This document shows, one piece after another, positions 36,163 to 45,408 of a stretch of 64,000 nucleotides of DNA; positions within the stretch are counted from its first letter, which is position 1, and each line of letters starts with the position of its first letter. Below the pieces are notes generated by a model. It did no database searches. It was not told the DNA's origin and was given only the letters and a program-made list of their open reading frames with translations. This stretch comes from Bacillus sp. (in: firmicutes) (lineage in GTDB: Bacteria > Bacillota > Bacilli > Bacillales > JACDOC01), in contig JACDOC010000001.1 of NCBI GenBank assembly GCA_017656295.1, positions 310,001 to 374,000 on the forward strand. Direction: 5' to 3'. The position numbers and the translations under genes were made by a program.

Positions 36163-37257
36163 TTATTCCATCCCCTTCCAGTCGTTTTGTATTTCTTCCA
36201 ATACAGGCCACTTAGACTGATCGGTTTCGACAATCGTTTGAATTAATTGTGTAGTTTGTTCATTGAGAAATATTTCTGGCTCATACACGACTTCTTTTAT
36301 ATTTTTATAAAATTCGTTTGGCAGTGATAAATCAATCATAAGAATCTCATATAATTGAGGAGAAATTGGATTTGTTTTATGGTAGGCCTTAATCATCTCC
36401 CTGATCCACTTTGTATCCCACCTATATAAATCTGCCATAGTTCCAGTAATTAGCTTTCTTAAATCACGAATCGGTAGATCAAAAGCTACACCATCAAGGT
36501 CTATAATCCACATCCCATTAGAACCCATTTGACCGTTAGACCAGCCATAATCCTGGTGAACTAAGCCCCAATACGCATTGCCATGTTTGATTAATTCAAA
36601 ATAGCTAGATTGATCCAGTCGTTCTAGACTTTTTCGAGCTTGTGCTTCAAATTCATCTACCACATTTAATAAGTAAGAACTTGCAGGCAGATCGTTATAA
36701 GCTTTGGCAATGTTTCGAAACCAATCCATTTTTAGAATGATTTTTTCATAATTTCTTCGCCATTTGTGCAATCTTGAAGCTGTTTCCGCTTGGTGAGGGG
36801 GGACATAGCCCTTACTTAATCGATGAAATTCGCCGAGGGCGGAACAAAGCAGTTTGGCTCCCTCTAAATCTTTTGTTACAGGTGTTAATGATTCAATCCA
36901 CTCTGCGACAAACCATAGCTTTCCACCAGCCTCAACATAATTTGTTCCATCCTTTGTCTTTACAATAGGTGGTACTCTTGCCTGCCGAACATCAACTAAA
37001 TATTCCTGAGCTCCCAAGCTAAATAAACTCCTAGTTGGTCTTCGGTGTAACAGCTTTAAGCTTTTCGGCCCAGTGCTTGTTTCAAGCTTCCAAATAGCGC
37101 CCCCTTTATCAGGTTTCGTTGTAACTACCTGAATGCTCTTTACTGAAAAATCATAATGCTTTAGTACTTGATCTGCTAGCTTGTTGATATAGTCAGGTAT
37201 AAAAAACTCATGAGTGGACTCATCCACTTCCCATGGTTCGATTAAAATATTCTCCAC
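36163..37257 (-). CDS. cotS: CotS family spore coat protein
   Basis: 364-aa protein of the CotS/CotI/YsxE group, which has a kinase-like (aminoglycoside phosphotransferase) fold. Residues VHQDYGWSNGQM and MWIIDLDGVAFDLPIRDLRK correspond to the HxDxxxxN catalytic loop and the DxD metal site. Members are deposited in the inner spore coat. Adjacent cotSA, galU and ugd on the same strand resemble the sigma-K-controlled ytd/ytc and cotS-cotSA genes of B. subtilis. A sigma-K promoter is expected upstream but I could not pin it down. Confidence 0.88.
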   Translation of the reverse strand: MENILIEPWEVDESTHEFFIPDYINKLADQVLKHYDFSVKSIQVVTTKPDKGGAIWKLETSTGPKSLKLLHRRPTRSLFSLGAQEYLVDVRQARVPPIVKTKDGTNYVEAGGKLWFVAEWIESLTPVTKDLEGAKLLCSALGEFHRLSKGYVPPHQAETASRLHKWRRNYEKIILKMDWFRNIAKAYNDLPASSYLLNVVDEFEAQARKSLERLDQSSYFELIKHGNAYWGLVHQDYGWSNGQMGSNGMWIIDLDGVAFDLPIRDLRKLITGTMADLYRWDTKWIREMIKAYHKTNPISPQLYEILMIDLSLPNEFYKNIKEVVYEPEIFLNEQTTQLIQTIVETDQSKWPVLEEIQNDWKGME

Positions 37258-37879
37258 ACTATCCCTCCTAAAAAATAAAAAAGAATCTTCCTCTTGAATA
37301 AACTGGCCGAGGATTTAAATTATCGAAAGGCTATTTATCTTTTAATCTAGACATTTCGGTTACCACATCGTTTACTTAGTATCAATATCTTGTAAAGTGT
37401 ATCACCTATGAATTTGAAATCTTTTTTAGCATCCATGGGTCTTACATTCTGCCGAATTAGGTGTTTATTTCTTATAAACAATTGGCGTTAATCGGCATTA
37501 GTCTTTCTCCATCCTTTTACTAAACTATGTTTAATAAAAAGATTTGTATAGGACAACTCAACCAGATTAATAAGGAAATGTAAATTTTTTTAGGTGGATT
37601 TTGGATAGTTTGGTTAGTTGAGTGGGAGATTTGGGGATTCTTAGGAGGAATGCTGTTGAAAGGGATATTGGAAATGGTGAACAAGTTTTCGTTTTTAAAT
37701 TTTCTTAGCATTGTACATGTCTTTCTGTTGATTGGTCATTAATTGTTGTTTACCTAGCTGACCAGCTTGTATTAGAACATGTTTTCCTAACATATTACAT
37801 AATTAGAAAAAATGTTGTTTTTGTGTATATTTTTTGGTCAAATTAACAAAAATATTCCATATCAGGGGGTCATGCAAAA
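37258..37879. other. 622-bp divergent intergenic region
   Basis: Separates the minus-strand coat cluster from the plus-strand dehydrogenase. It is AT-rich, must contain promoters for both sides, and has no convincing gene, RNA or repeat that I can see. A 63-codon minus-strand frame at 37520-37711 lacks an RBS. Confidence 0.6.
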
Positions 37880-39106
37880 ATGAATTCCATTCAATTTGAC
37901 TACAGTGTACCGCGGTATGTTTTGAGTAAAATGATGGGTAAATTTTCAAAATCCTTTTATTGGGATTCCAGATTCTCATGCATTCGATTACGCCGTGTAG
38001 AAGTCCCGAAACTTCCAAACGATGAATGGGTAAAAGTAAAGGTAAAGTATGGAGGAATCTGTGGAAGTGACTTAAATTTGATCCTTTTAAATGATAGTCC
38101 AGCAACTTCCCCGTTTGCGTCTTTTCCATTTACGATTGGACATGAAGTGGTAGGAACGATTGAAGAAGTTGGTTCAAAGGTAGAGAACATTCATGTGGGA
38201 GACCGGGTAGTTATTGACCCGATATTATCATGTATAACAAGAGGAATAGCAGATCCTTGTCCAAATTGCCGACAGGGGGATTACAGTCTTTGTCATTTTA
38301 TGACTGAAGGGGAAATTTCACCAGGAATGTTAATAGGGACTTGCCGTGACACCGGTGGAAGCTGGGGACCTTATCTTGTGGCACATAAAAGTCAAGTATT
38401 GAAGCTTCCTGATCATGTAAATGATTTAAACGGTGTGTTGGTAGAACCTTTTAGCTGTGCCTTGCATGCGGTTTTGCGAAATCGTCCGAAAAAGGATGAT
38501 ACGGTATTGGTCATTGGAGCCGGTGCCATTGGAATTTGCGTTGTCGCTGCTATTCGAGCGCTGGAAATACCTTGCCGTTTAGTCGTTTTAGCCAAACACG
38601 CCTTTCAAGCACAGCTTGCTTCCCACTATGGTGCAGATGAAATTATTTATCTGACAAAAAATAAAGACTATATTTACCAAACAGCCAAATCTCTTCATGC
38701 AAGCGTGTTAGAGCCACTCTTTGGTGATCCGGTTATACAAGGTGGAGCCGATCTTATTTTTGAATGTGTCGGCAATAAACAAAGCATAAACGATTCACTC
38801 CGTTTTGCTAGACATGGAGGAAAAGTTGTTCTATTGGGATTAGCAGGGATCATTGACGGTGTGGATTGGACGACGGTTTGGCTGAATGAGTTAGATATTA
38901 AAGGAAGCTTTGCTTACAGTACAGATGAATATCAAGGAAAGAAAATGCGTACATTACAAATTGCTATCGAATTAATGCGTAATGAAAAGGTGGATTTATC
39001 CCCATTGGTCACACATCGTTTTCCTTTGGAAAATTATCGTGAAGCCTTACAAACGGTTGTTAACAAAGGAAAAGGTTCCATCATGAAAGTGGTATTCGAA
39101 CCTTAA
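37880..39106 (+). CDS. Zinc-dependent MDR alcohol/polyol dehydrogenase
   Basis: 408-aa medium-chain dehydrogenase. Catalytic zinc ligands lie in GGICGSDLN and in GHEVVGTIEEVG; a structural-zinc-like cluster is CPNCRQGDYSLC. The NAD(P) Rossmann motif is VLVIGAGAIGICVVAAI. The family includes threonine, sorbitol and formaldehyde dehydrogenases, and the substrate is not assignable. The next gene, 39 nt downstream, is a class II aldolase-like protein, so the pair probably act in one sugar or polyol pathway. Confidence 0.88.
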   Translation: MNSIQFDYSVPRYVLSKMMGKFSKSFYWDSRFSCIRLRRVEVPKLPNDEWVKVKVKYGGICGSDLNLILLNDSPATSPFASFPFTIGHEVVGTIEEVGSKVENIHVGDRVVIDPILSCITRGIADPCPNCRQGDYSLCHFMTEGEISPGMLIGTCRDTGGSWGPYLVAHKSQVLKLPDHVNDLNGVLVEPFSCALHAVLRNRPKKDDTVLVIGAGAIGICVVAAIRALEIPCRLVVLAKHAFQAQLASHYGADEIIYLTKNKDYIYQTAKSLHASVLEPLFGDPVIQGGADLIFECVGNKQSINDSLRFARHGGKVVLLGLAGIIDGVDWTTVWLNELDIKGSFAYSTDEYQGKKMRTLQIAIELMRNEKVDLSPLVTHRFPLENYREALQTVVNKGKGSIMKVVFEP

Positions 39107-39145
39107 ATCCTTTTTCACTACGAAAACACAAGTTAGGAGGGAAAT

Positions 39146-40240
39146 ATGATGAAAACTTTTACCATGAATGGAAACATACAAACTCCTTTTTTAAATTGGC
39201 TTGCTGAAGGAATAAAAGAGGAGTTTTTATCAAGAGGTTATACGTTTTATAACGTTCCTGAAGAAAATGTTAAACTTGTGTTTCATTATATTGATTCTGA
39301 AAAACCGCGGCCTTACCGGAGACAGGCTCAGGCAACGTTTGTCGTTTCTGTTATGGAAACATCGGAAAAAACAGAAAATATTCACAAATCAGCCTATCCA
39401 TATTTAGTCAGGTCTTTAGCCAATCATTTGATGTATATCCTACATAATGATGATGAAACAACAGATATATATTTTCTTACTCCTGAACAAGGGTTTTACA
39501 AATTGACGTATCGAAAAGGAGAAGAAGGAAAATTTTTTGAACGTATTTATGAAAGATTAGAACCGCTGGCCGCTTCACAGTTAGTGATTGACAATGATTT
39601 TTATGACGATCTTCCTGAAGAGATGTGGAACGGCGATGAGATTACAAAATCATTAAGCGAATCCGGGAAAAAGCTTGATCGAATGAATTTACTCCCAGCT
39701 CCATTTCCATTAGAGGAATATCTTACACCTCGTGATATGCGTCATCTAAATAAACTTTACGGAATAGGAGGACTTAGCTATGGAAACCTCAGTGCCAGAC
39801 GGGACGGTGAAAGCTTTTGGATGAGTGCAAGCGGAATTAACAAAGCAGATATGAAAACAGTTGGGGAAGATTTTCTTTTAATCAGGGGGTATGATCCTGA
39901 TAAAAATGCCATAAAAGTAAGCGTTCCCCCGAATATTACACCAAAAAGGGCTTCTGTCGACGCGATTGAGCACTGGATGATTTATAAAGAACACCCAGAG
40001 GTAGGGGCCATTGTCCATGTTCATGCTTGGATGGACGGAATAAAGGCGACAGAGATAAATTATCCTTGTGGAACGATTGAACTTGCCAAAACAGTTGCTG
40101 AACTTGTCCGAGATTCGGAGGAGCCTGCTAGAGCGATTATTGGTTTGAAAAACCATGGCTTAACCATTACAGGTACGGATTTAAATGACATCTTTGAACG
40201 GATCGACGGTAAAATTATTCCTCAAGTACCAATGTTTTAA
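39146..40240 (+). CDS. Class II aldolase/adducin domain protein with N-terminal extension
   Basis: 364-aa protein. The C-terminal half (about 190-364) is a class II aldolase/adducin domain with zinc-ligand motifs VHVHAW and GLKNHGLTITG and the phosphate-binding YGNLSAR, SGINKADM. The first 180 residues form a separate domain of unknown function (LVFHYIDSEKPRPYRRQAQA, TDIYFLTPEQGFYKLTYRKG). The fusion is longer than simple fuculose- or ribulose-phosphate aldolases. It starts at ATG 39146 or the next ATG, behind AGGAGGG. Confidence 0.85.
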   Translation: MMKTFTMNGNIQTPFLNWLAEGIKEEFLSRGYTFYNVPEENVKLVFHYIDSEKPRPYRRQAQATFVVSVMETSEKTENIHKSAYPYLVRSLANHLMYILHNDDETTDIYFLTPEQGFYKLTYRKGEEGKFFERIYERLEPLAASQLVIDNDFYDDLPEEMWNGDEITKSLSESGKKLDRMNLLPAPFPLEEYLTPRDMRHLNKLYGIGGLSYGNLSARRDGESFWMSASGINKADMKTVGEDFLLIRGYDPDKNAIKVSVPPNITPKRASVDAIEHWMIYKEHPEVGAIVHVHAWMDGIKATEINYPCGTIELAKTVAELVRDSEEPARAIIGLKNHGLTITGTDLNDIFERIDGKIIPQVPMF

Positions 40241-40325
40241 CGTAATTAAGAAAATGTAAACACATTTTGCTGAAGTATCTCTGAAATAAATTTGTGAATC
40301 GATCCATCCTATTATTACATGAAAA

Positions 40326-40354
40326 GAGCTCAGATTTGGTTTCAATCTGAGCTC
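40326..40354 (-). terminator. Perfect 11-bp inverted repeat before array 3
   Basis: GAGCTCAGATT (40326-40336) pairs with AATCTGAGCTC (40344-40354) across 7 nt. A T4 run follows only on the minus strand, so terminator function for the plus-strand aldolase gene is uncertain. Confidence 0.45.
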
Positions 40355-40371
40355 CACCAAACCAAAAAGCT

Positions 40372-40618
40372 GAAAGTGCAAGCCAAATGGCCGAAAGTGC
40401 AAGCCAAATGGCCGAAAGTGCAAGCCGAAAGGCCAAAGTGCAAGCCAAAAGGCCAAAGTGCAAGCCAAATGGCCGAAAGTGCAAGCCAAATGGCCGAAAG
40501 TGCAAGCCAAAAAGCCAAAAGTGCAAGCCAAAAGGCCAAAGTGCAAGCCGAAAGGCCAAAGTGCAAGCCAAATGGCCGAAAGTGCAAGCCAAATAACCGA
40601 AACTGCAAGCCAATCAGC
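40372..40618 (+). repeat. 21-bp phased repeat array 3 (12 units)
   Basis: Twelve head-to-tail units of 20-21 bp of the form GAAAGTGCAAGCCAAATGGCC, with variants AAAGG, AAAAAG and AATAAC in the second half. Long open frames on both strands through it are artefacts of the 3-fold period. Confidence 0.92.
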
Positions 40619-40680
40619 AATTCTTTTCCTTATTATAAAGAAATTAGCACTACTTTTACTGATACTGTTTTTAAAAAGAA

Positions 40681-40857
40681 GGCTATGTATATGTCATTGT
40701 TGATTTTTAGCAAGTTAATTCACATGAAGCGAAAGGCGGCGACTCCAGCGGGAACAAGAAGCCGCAAGACCCTTACTTGAGCGTAGCGAGGGAAGCGGCT
40801 TGCGGCTTGCCCGCGGAAAGCGTCCGCCACAAGCGAAATGTATCGTTTAACAGAGCC
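40681..40857 (-). mobile_element. MITE copy 1 (177 bp) with 8-bp duplication
   Basis: The ends GGCTATGTAT and TTAACAGAGCC are inverted repeats of the type GGCT(A/C)TGTTA. Flanks AAAAAGAA (40673-40680) and AAAAAGAA (40858-40865) are an exact 8-bp target duplication. The GC-rich interior (CGTAGCGAGGGAAGCGGCTT) is shared with the copies at 59391 and 63342. There is no coding capacity. Confidence 0.9.
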
Positions 40858-40970
40858 AAAAAGAAAAAAGTATCGTTCGATAAAATGTGCATAGTAAATC
40901 TACTTTTAAGCAAACTAACATTATCAATTCGTTAATGAACAATCTCATGAAAGGAGTTTGTAAAACGGTC

Positions 40971-41078
40971 ATGCTCCAATTTATTAAGGCTATCGTTGAA
41001 GAAATCAATAAAATGATCGTTGCGTTAGTCGAATTTGATTATGAAAAGGCATACGAAGAAATGAACAAAAAGAAATAA
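40971..41078 (+). CDS. Possible 35-aa small protein
   Basis: ATG 40971 follows AAAGGAG at 40950-40956 and is followed after 20 bp by a terminator-like hairpin (41099-41140). The product MLQFIKAIVEEINKMIVALV then EFDYEKAYEEMNKKK looks like an amphipathic helix. An open frame starts further upstream at 40887. No family is recognised. Confidence 0.45.
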   Translation: MLQFIKAIVEEINKMIVALVEFDYEKAYEEMNKKK

Positions 41079-41098
41079 TAGGCGGTTTCTATTAACAA

Positions 41099-41140
41099 TG
41101 AAATCCCCATGTACCCATTAATGGACTTGGGGAATTTTTT
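41099..41140 (+). terminator. Terminator after the small ORF
   Basis: ATCCCCA...TTGGGGAAT stem followed by TTTTTT. Confidence 0.65.
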
Positions 41141-41187
41141 AGACCCTTTTTAAATGTTTTTTCATCTTGAACAGGGGAGAGGTTATT

Positions 41188-42087
41188 TTATTTTTTTGAA
41201 CGGGAACTAAACACTTTGAGATGTTTAGGGAGAACGTTAAAACTTGTACTATTTACTTTCGCTAGTTCTCCATCAAGATTTAAAGCGAGTGATTCAGGTA
41301 TGATAAAGTCAGCTGATTTTATTTTCGTATGTTGAATAATGGAAGGGTCATTCGTCAGGTTAAGCATTTTCGATAGTAATACACAAAACAGTCGGATTCG
41401 GGCTGTTTTTTTATACGTAATCAGATGAAAAGCTTCGTCATCACTTGTCTTTTCTTCAATAAGACGATTGATTGGACCAACAGAGTTTCCTTTCATCACT
41501 ATAAATAAGGATAGGTCAGAAAGAACTTGGGAGGAAACCTTTATTGAAATCGTATCTAATGGTTTTTTCATCAAAAACTGTTTAAAAAAATAAAGACAAT
41601 ACGCTAATTCTCCAATTTTAGATTTAAGGTACGGAGGGGTTTCATAAGTAATATCTGTGAGCCAACCTGCAGCTGCAATATTGGTAAAGTATCGATTTCC
41701 AAACTTCCCAATGTCGACAGGTCTTAAGAACCCGGATTCAATAATGGAAACAACGTCAAAAATATTTAAAGGTATTCCAATAAATTTGGCAAATTCATTA
41801 CTTGTGCCAAAGGGGAACACTCCAATATTTGGTCTATACTCTTGTTCTGCTACAAATTGAATGGTTCGGTTAATGGTTCCATCCCCACCTGCAATAAAAA
41901 TGGCGTCCCATTTTTGCTGGCATGCTTTTTTAATTAGATAATTAAAGTGGGTTAACTCGTTTGGTTGATAAATCGTTAAGTGATAACCTAAATCTGAAAG
42001 TTTATTTATTAACATTGGAAATTCTTTGTGTTTTTTCTGTTTTCCAGAAAATGGATTATAAACCATTAACGCCTGTTTATCATACAT
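41188..42087 (-). CDS. Diacylglycerol/lipid kinase family protein (2)
   Basis: About 299 aa from ATG 42087 (GTGAGG upstream); the frame extends to 42162 without a better RBS. It has VYNPFSGKQKKHKEFP, the nucleotide loop IAGGDGTINRTIQF and GVFPFGTSNEFAKFIG. It is divergent from the copy at 31075, with FGTSNEFAKF where that protein has AGSGNDFARA. Substrate unknown. It is adjacent to the siderophore transporter but separated from it by about 290 bp without a recognisable gene. Confidence 0.85.
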   Translation of the reverse strand: MYDKQALMVYNPFSGKQKKHKEFPMLINKLSDLGYHLTIYQPNELTHFNYLIKKACQQKWDAIFIAGGDGTINRTIQFVAEQEYRPNIGVFPFGTSNEFAKFIGIPLNIFDVVSIIESGFLRPVDIGKFGNRYFTNIAAAGWLTDITYETPPYLKSKIGELAYCLYFFKQFLMKKPLDTISIKVSSQVLSDLSLFIVMKGNSVGPINRLIEEKTSDDEAFHLITYKKTARIRLFCVLLSKMLNLTNDPSIIQHTKIKSADFIIPESLALNLDGELAKVNSTSFNVLPKHLKVFSSRSKK

Positions 42088-42338
42088 GATGAAAAACCTC
42101 ACATTTAGTCCAACAAGCTCTTTATAGTTTTGTGACAGGTTTTGGTAAAAAAAGATTTCCATTTACATGTCCCAATATTTTTATCTTTGTCAATTATGAA
42201 ATAGTATGGTTTTGCTAAGATGAAATTATGATGGTAATGAAATCCTTCTCTACCTTTTTCAATTAGCACTTGTTGTCCGATGATGTCGTTATTCGTAAAC
42301 TTTCATACAATTTTTGTTTATTTTTTAACACGACAAAT

Positions 42339-42374
42339 AAAGGCAGTATAAAGTCGATCTATACTGCCCTTTTC
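42339..42374 (-). terminator. Terminator of the siderophore operon
   Basis: On the minus strand GGGCAGTATAGA pairs with TTTATACTGCC, then TTTATTT. Confidence 0.8.
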
Positions 42375-42379
42375 AGAAT

Positions 42380-43393
42380 CTATTTCTCATTTTTCATTAA
42401 TAAATAGATAAAATATGGTGCCCCAATGAATGCGACCATAATCCCCGCAGGAATCCCATCAGGGTCCGCTAAATTACGTCCAATTGTATCAGCCACTAAC
42501 AATAGCCATCCGCCAAGAAGAATGGCAATTGGCATAAATAATTGATTTCGAGGTCCAACAAGTGCTTTGGCTATATGTGGAGCCATTAGACCGATAAAAG
42601 CAACTCCTCCGGTGACAGAAACGGCAGAAGCAGCAAGTGCTACAGCGGTAATAAGCAATACGATTCGTTCCTTTTTAATGTTTAATCCAACACCGATGGC
42701 GACAGGATCGCTTAAGCTAAGGAGATTTAATCGATTGGCCTTATATAATGTAAAAGGGATTAAGACTATCAACCATGGAAGAATCGCCAAAATAAAGGGC
42801 CAATCAGTCCCCCAAATACTTCCGGCTAGCCACTTTGCGATAAAATCAACTTTCGTCCGTTCAGCCGAAGAGATAAGAACAACCATCAAGCCAGATTGTG
42901 CCATCGAACATCCTACTCCAATTAGCACTAATTGAATAGGGGAAAGTCCCTGACTTTTGTTATACGATAGTACATAAATGAGACATGCCGTTAATAGGGC
43001 ACCTAAAAAAGCGACTAGTGGGAGTATATAAATAAATGTCCCGGAACTGATCGGAAAAAATAAAAAGAAAATGGTAATAGCGACACCAGCACCAGAGTTA
43101 ATGCCTAAAATGCCTGGGTCAGCTAAATCATTTCGGGTGATTCCTTGAAAAATCGCTCCAGATAATGCGAGAGCCATTCCTGCAAGTAATGTAATGATGA
43201 TTCGTGGCAGGCGGACAGAGAATAATACAAATTCTTCTTTAAAAGTACCTTGACCTAATAAAGTCGGAAGAATTCGATCAAAAGACACGGAGGAGTAGCC
43301 TAAGCCCATCCCAATCACAATGGTCAACATGATGAGTGCTAATAATGCACAGAGAATCATACGCTGCTTTTTTAAAAGAAGTGGTGATATCAT
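42380..43393 (-). CDS. Iron-siderophore ABC permease (FecCD family), second subunit
   Basis: 337-aa integral membrane protein with about ten hydrophobic segments, FecCD/BtuC type. Motifs include RLPRIIITLLAGMALALSGA, LADPGILGINSGAG and the cytoplasmic coupling loop VTGGVAFIGLMAPHIAKALV. It forms a heterodimer with the permease encoded just upstream (4-nt overlap). It is the last gene of a four-gene Fur-type operon. Confidence 0.93.
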   Translation of the reverse strand: MISPLLLKKQRMILCALLALIMLTIVIGMGLGYSSVSFDRILPTLLGQGTFKEEFVLFSVRLPRIIITLLAGMALALSGAIFQGITRNDLADPGILGINSGAGVAITIFFLFFPISSGTFIYILPLVAFLGALLTACLIYVLSYNKSQGLSPIQLVLIGVGCSMAQSGLMVVLISSAERTKVDFIAKWLAGSIWGTDWPFILAILPWLIVLIPFTLYKANRLNLLSLSDPVAIGVGLNIKKERIVLLITAVALAASAVSVTGGVAFIGLMAPHIAKALVGPRNQLFMPIAILLGGWLLLVADTIGRNLADPDGIPAGIMVAFIGAPYFIYLLMKNEK

Positions 43394-44400
43394 GAGAGTA
43401 CTTTACCTCCTTTATGTACAATAAAAAGGAAGAAAGGTAATCCCATCATAGCAACAATGGCAGCTACAGGTGTTTCGTATGGAGCATTGATCGTCCGTCC
43501 GAGAGTATCAGCAAATAACATAAAAATAGCTCCTATCATCGCTGACATAGGTAAAATCAAACGGTAATCGGTTCCTACCATTGCCCGAACGATATGGGGA
43601 ACCATTAAACCGATAAAGGCCATATTGCCAACCAGAGCAACAGAAGCTCCAGCTAATAGGATAATGACAAAAAACAGGACCATTTTTATTTGCGTTGTTT
43701 TTTGGCCTAATACAACGGCCACTTCTTCACTTAAGCTCAAAATAGTCAGTTGTCTTGAAAGAAGGAGGGCAATAAAAATACCGAATAGAATAAAAGGGAC
43801 GATGACTTGCAGTTGACTCCATGATGTACCAATGAAACCTCCCGCCGTCCACATCGATACATCTTTGGAAATTTTATAGTAAATGCCAATTCCTTCGGCG
43901 ACCGCAAATAAAAATGCCGAAACAGCAGCCCCTGCAAGCACAATACGAAATGGAGAAAACCCACCTTTTTTTATGGCACCAATACCAAATACAAAAATAG
44001 AACCAACAGCCGCTCCGATAAAACAAGCAATCATAATACTGAAATAATTAGCAGAAGGAATGAAGGCAAGGGTAATGGCTAAGGCGGCATTGGCACCTGC
44101 AGTTAGTCCTAACAATCCTGGATCAGCAAGCGGATTTCTTGTGATCCCTTGCATAATGGCACCTGAAGTTGCTAGTGCTGCCCCAACAAAAATGGCGGCA
44201 ATTTCGCGTGGTAAACGAAGTTCACGAATAATTAATAGTCGATCACTTTTTACATTAGAGGTTAAGGCGAACCACACGTCTTTTATCGTCGTGTCTGCTG
44301 CTCCAAGTACCATGGAAATTATAAACATCCCTACGCATGCCAAAGTGGCAGCAATGAACTTATATACAAATGGGATAGTATGGCCCTTGTCTGACGACAT
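43390..44400 (-). CDS. Iron-siderophore ABC permease (FecCD family), first subunit
   Basis: 336 aa from ATG 44400, behind AGAGGGATC; a longer frame to 44442 has no RBS. It has the FecCD motifs RLPREIAAIFVGAALATSGA, LADPGLLGLTAGAN and ALVGNMAFIGLMVPHIVRAM. It overlaps the second permease gene by 4 nt. The ferric-siderophore specificity cannot be told from sequence. Confidence 0.93.
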   Translation of the reverse strand: MSSDKGHTIPFVYKFIAATLACVGMFIISMVLGAADTTIKDVWFALTSNVKSDRLLIIRELRLPREIAAIFVGAALATSGAIMQGITRNPLADPGLLGLTAGANAALAITLAFIPSANYFSIMIACFIGAAVGSIFVFGIGAIKKGGFSPFRIVLAGAAVSAFLFAVAEGIGIYYKISKDVSMWTAGGFIGTSWSQLQVIVPFILFGIFIALLLSRQLTILSLSEEVAVVLGQKTTQIKMVLFFVIILLAGASVALVGNMAFIGLMVPHIVRAMVGTDYRLILPMSAMIGAIFMLFADTLGRTINAPYETPVAAIVAMMGLPFFLFIVHKGGKVLS

Positions 44401-44484
44401 GTTGATCCCTCTTTTCATATGGATATATACAAAATAAATCACGAGGAATCCTAACTAATGTAGAATTCCTCGTCAGTCTAGTGA

Positions 44485-45408
44485 TTAGTTACCTAAAAAG
44501 TTTTGAATAAAGAATTCAAGCTGATAATCTAAAGTGATTGGGTCATTGAAGTAGAACTCTTTTGCATTTGCCTCAAATACTCGATTATTTTTTACTGCTG
44601 GTATGTTTTTGTACGTATCCGTTTCTTGGAATGAATGATCGGAATCTGGGTTTTTACTAAAGATGATATAGTCACCAGCAAATTCAGGAAGAACTTCTAG
44701 GGATAAGGCATAGTAACCAGGCTCTAAAGCCATTTCTTTTACTTTTTCAGGCATGTTTAATTTCATTTCTTGATATAAGATTTCGGTACCACGACCCCAG
44801 TTATCTCCGAAAACATAGAGTTGTTTATCGAAGTTTTCAATAACGGAAACCGTTGCATCTTCTCCAATCTTTGCCCGTATCTCTTCTCCCGCTTTTTGGG
44901 CCCGTTTTTTGAAATCCTCAATCCAAGCTCGAGCTTCTTCTTCTTTGTTTAATAGTTTTCCAATTTCTAAGAATTGTGTTAAATAATCTAATTTCCCGTA
45001 CGTATATGTAACAGTAGGTGCTATTTGACTTAATTTATCCACATTTTTGATATTGGATAAACCAATGATTAAGTCTGGATTTAATTCAATAATTTTTTCG
45101 ATATTTTCATCCGATACTTCTTCCACATCTTTTAACTTTTCTTGAAAACGTGGGTTCATTTTCGACCATGAATCGACACCAACAAGATTAACATCTAAAG
45201 CCATCACGTGCCCAGCAAAAGATGACAAAACCACTACTCGTTCCGGGTGAGCTGGTACTTCAATAGGTCCATTTTCAGATTGGTAGATAATCGTTTCTTT
45301 TTTCTCCTCTTTTGCTGAAGATTGACTTTCTTTTGTCGTTGACTCATTGCTACAAGCACTAATGACTAGCACCAATAAGAGTAGGAATGGCATCATAAGT
45401 TTCTTCAT
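44485..45408 (-). CDS. Iron-siderophore substrate-binding lipoprotein
   Basis: 307-aa lipoprotein with signal MKKLMMPFLLLLVLVISAC (lipobox ISAC). The periplasmic-binding fold includes HPERVVVLSSFAGHVMALDV, ELNPDLIIGLSNIK and EIGKLLNKEEEARAWIEDFK, typical of FeuA/YclQ-type class III binding proteins. Its start lies inside the end of the ATPase gene (50-nt overlap), with AAAAGGAGAG as RBS. Confidence 0.93.
   Translation of the reverse strand: MKKLMMPFLLLLVLVISACSNESTTKESQSSAKEEKKETIIYQSENGPIEVPAHPERVVVLSSFAGHVMALDVNLVGVDSWSKMNPRFQEKLKDVEEVSDENIEKIIELNPDLIIGLSNIKNVDKLSQIAPTVTYTYGKLDYLTQFLEIGKLLNKEEEARAWIEDFKKRAQKAGEEIRAKIGEDATVSVIENFDKQLYVFGDNWGRGTEILYQEMKLNMPEKVKEMALEPGYYALSLEVLPEFAGDYIIFSKNPDSDHSFQETDTYKNIPAVKNNRVFEANAKEFYFNDPITLDYQLEFFIQNFLGN

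Noticed and set aside
37520-37711. 63-codon minus-strand gene in the cotS upstream region
   Set aside because: No RBS, low-complexity Asn/Ile/Pro composition and no resemblance to known proteins.
40372-40618. CRISPR-like array
   Set aside because: Units of 20-21 bp run head to tail with no unique spacers of constant length and no cas genes nearby.
40181-40780. Long repeat-rich open frames on both strands (LACTFG / AESASQ patterns)
   Set aside because: They arise because the repeat unit is mostly 21 bp and free of stops; no RBS, and frames on both strands are equally open.
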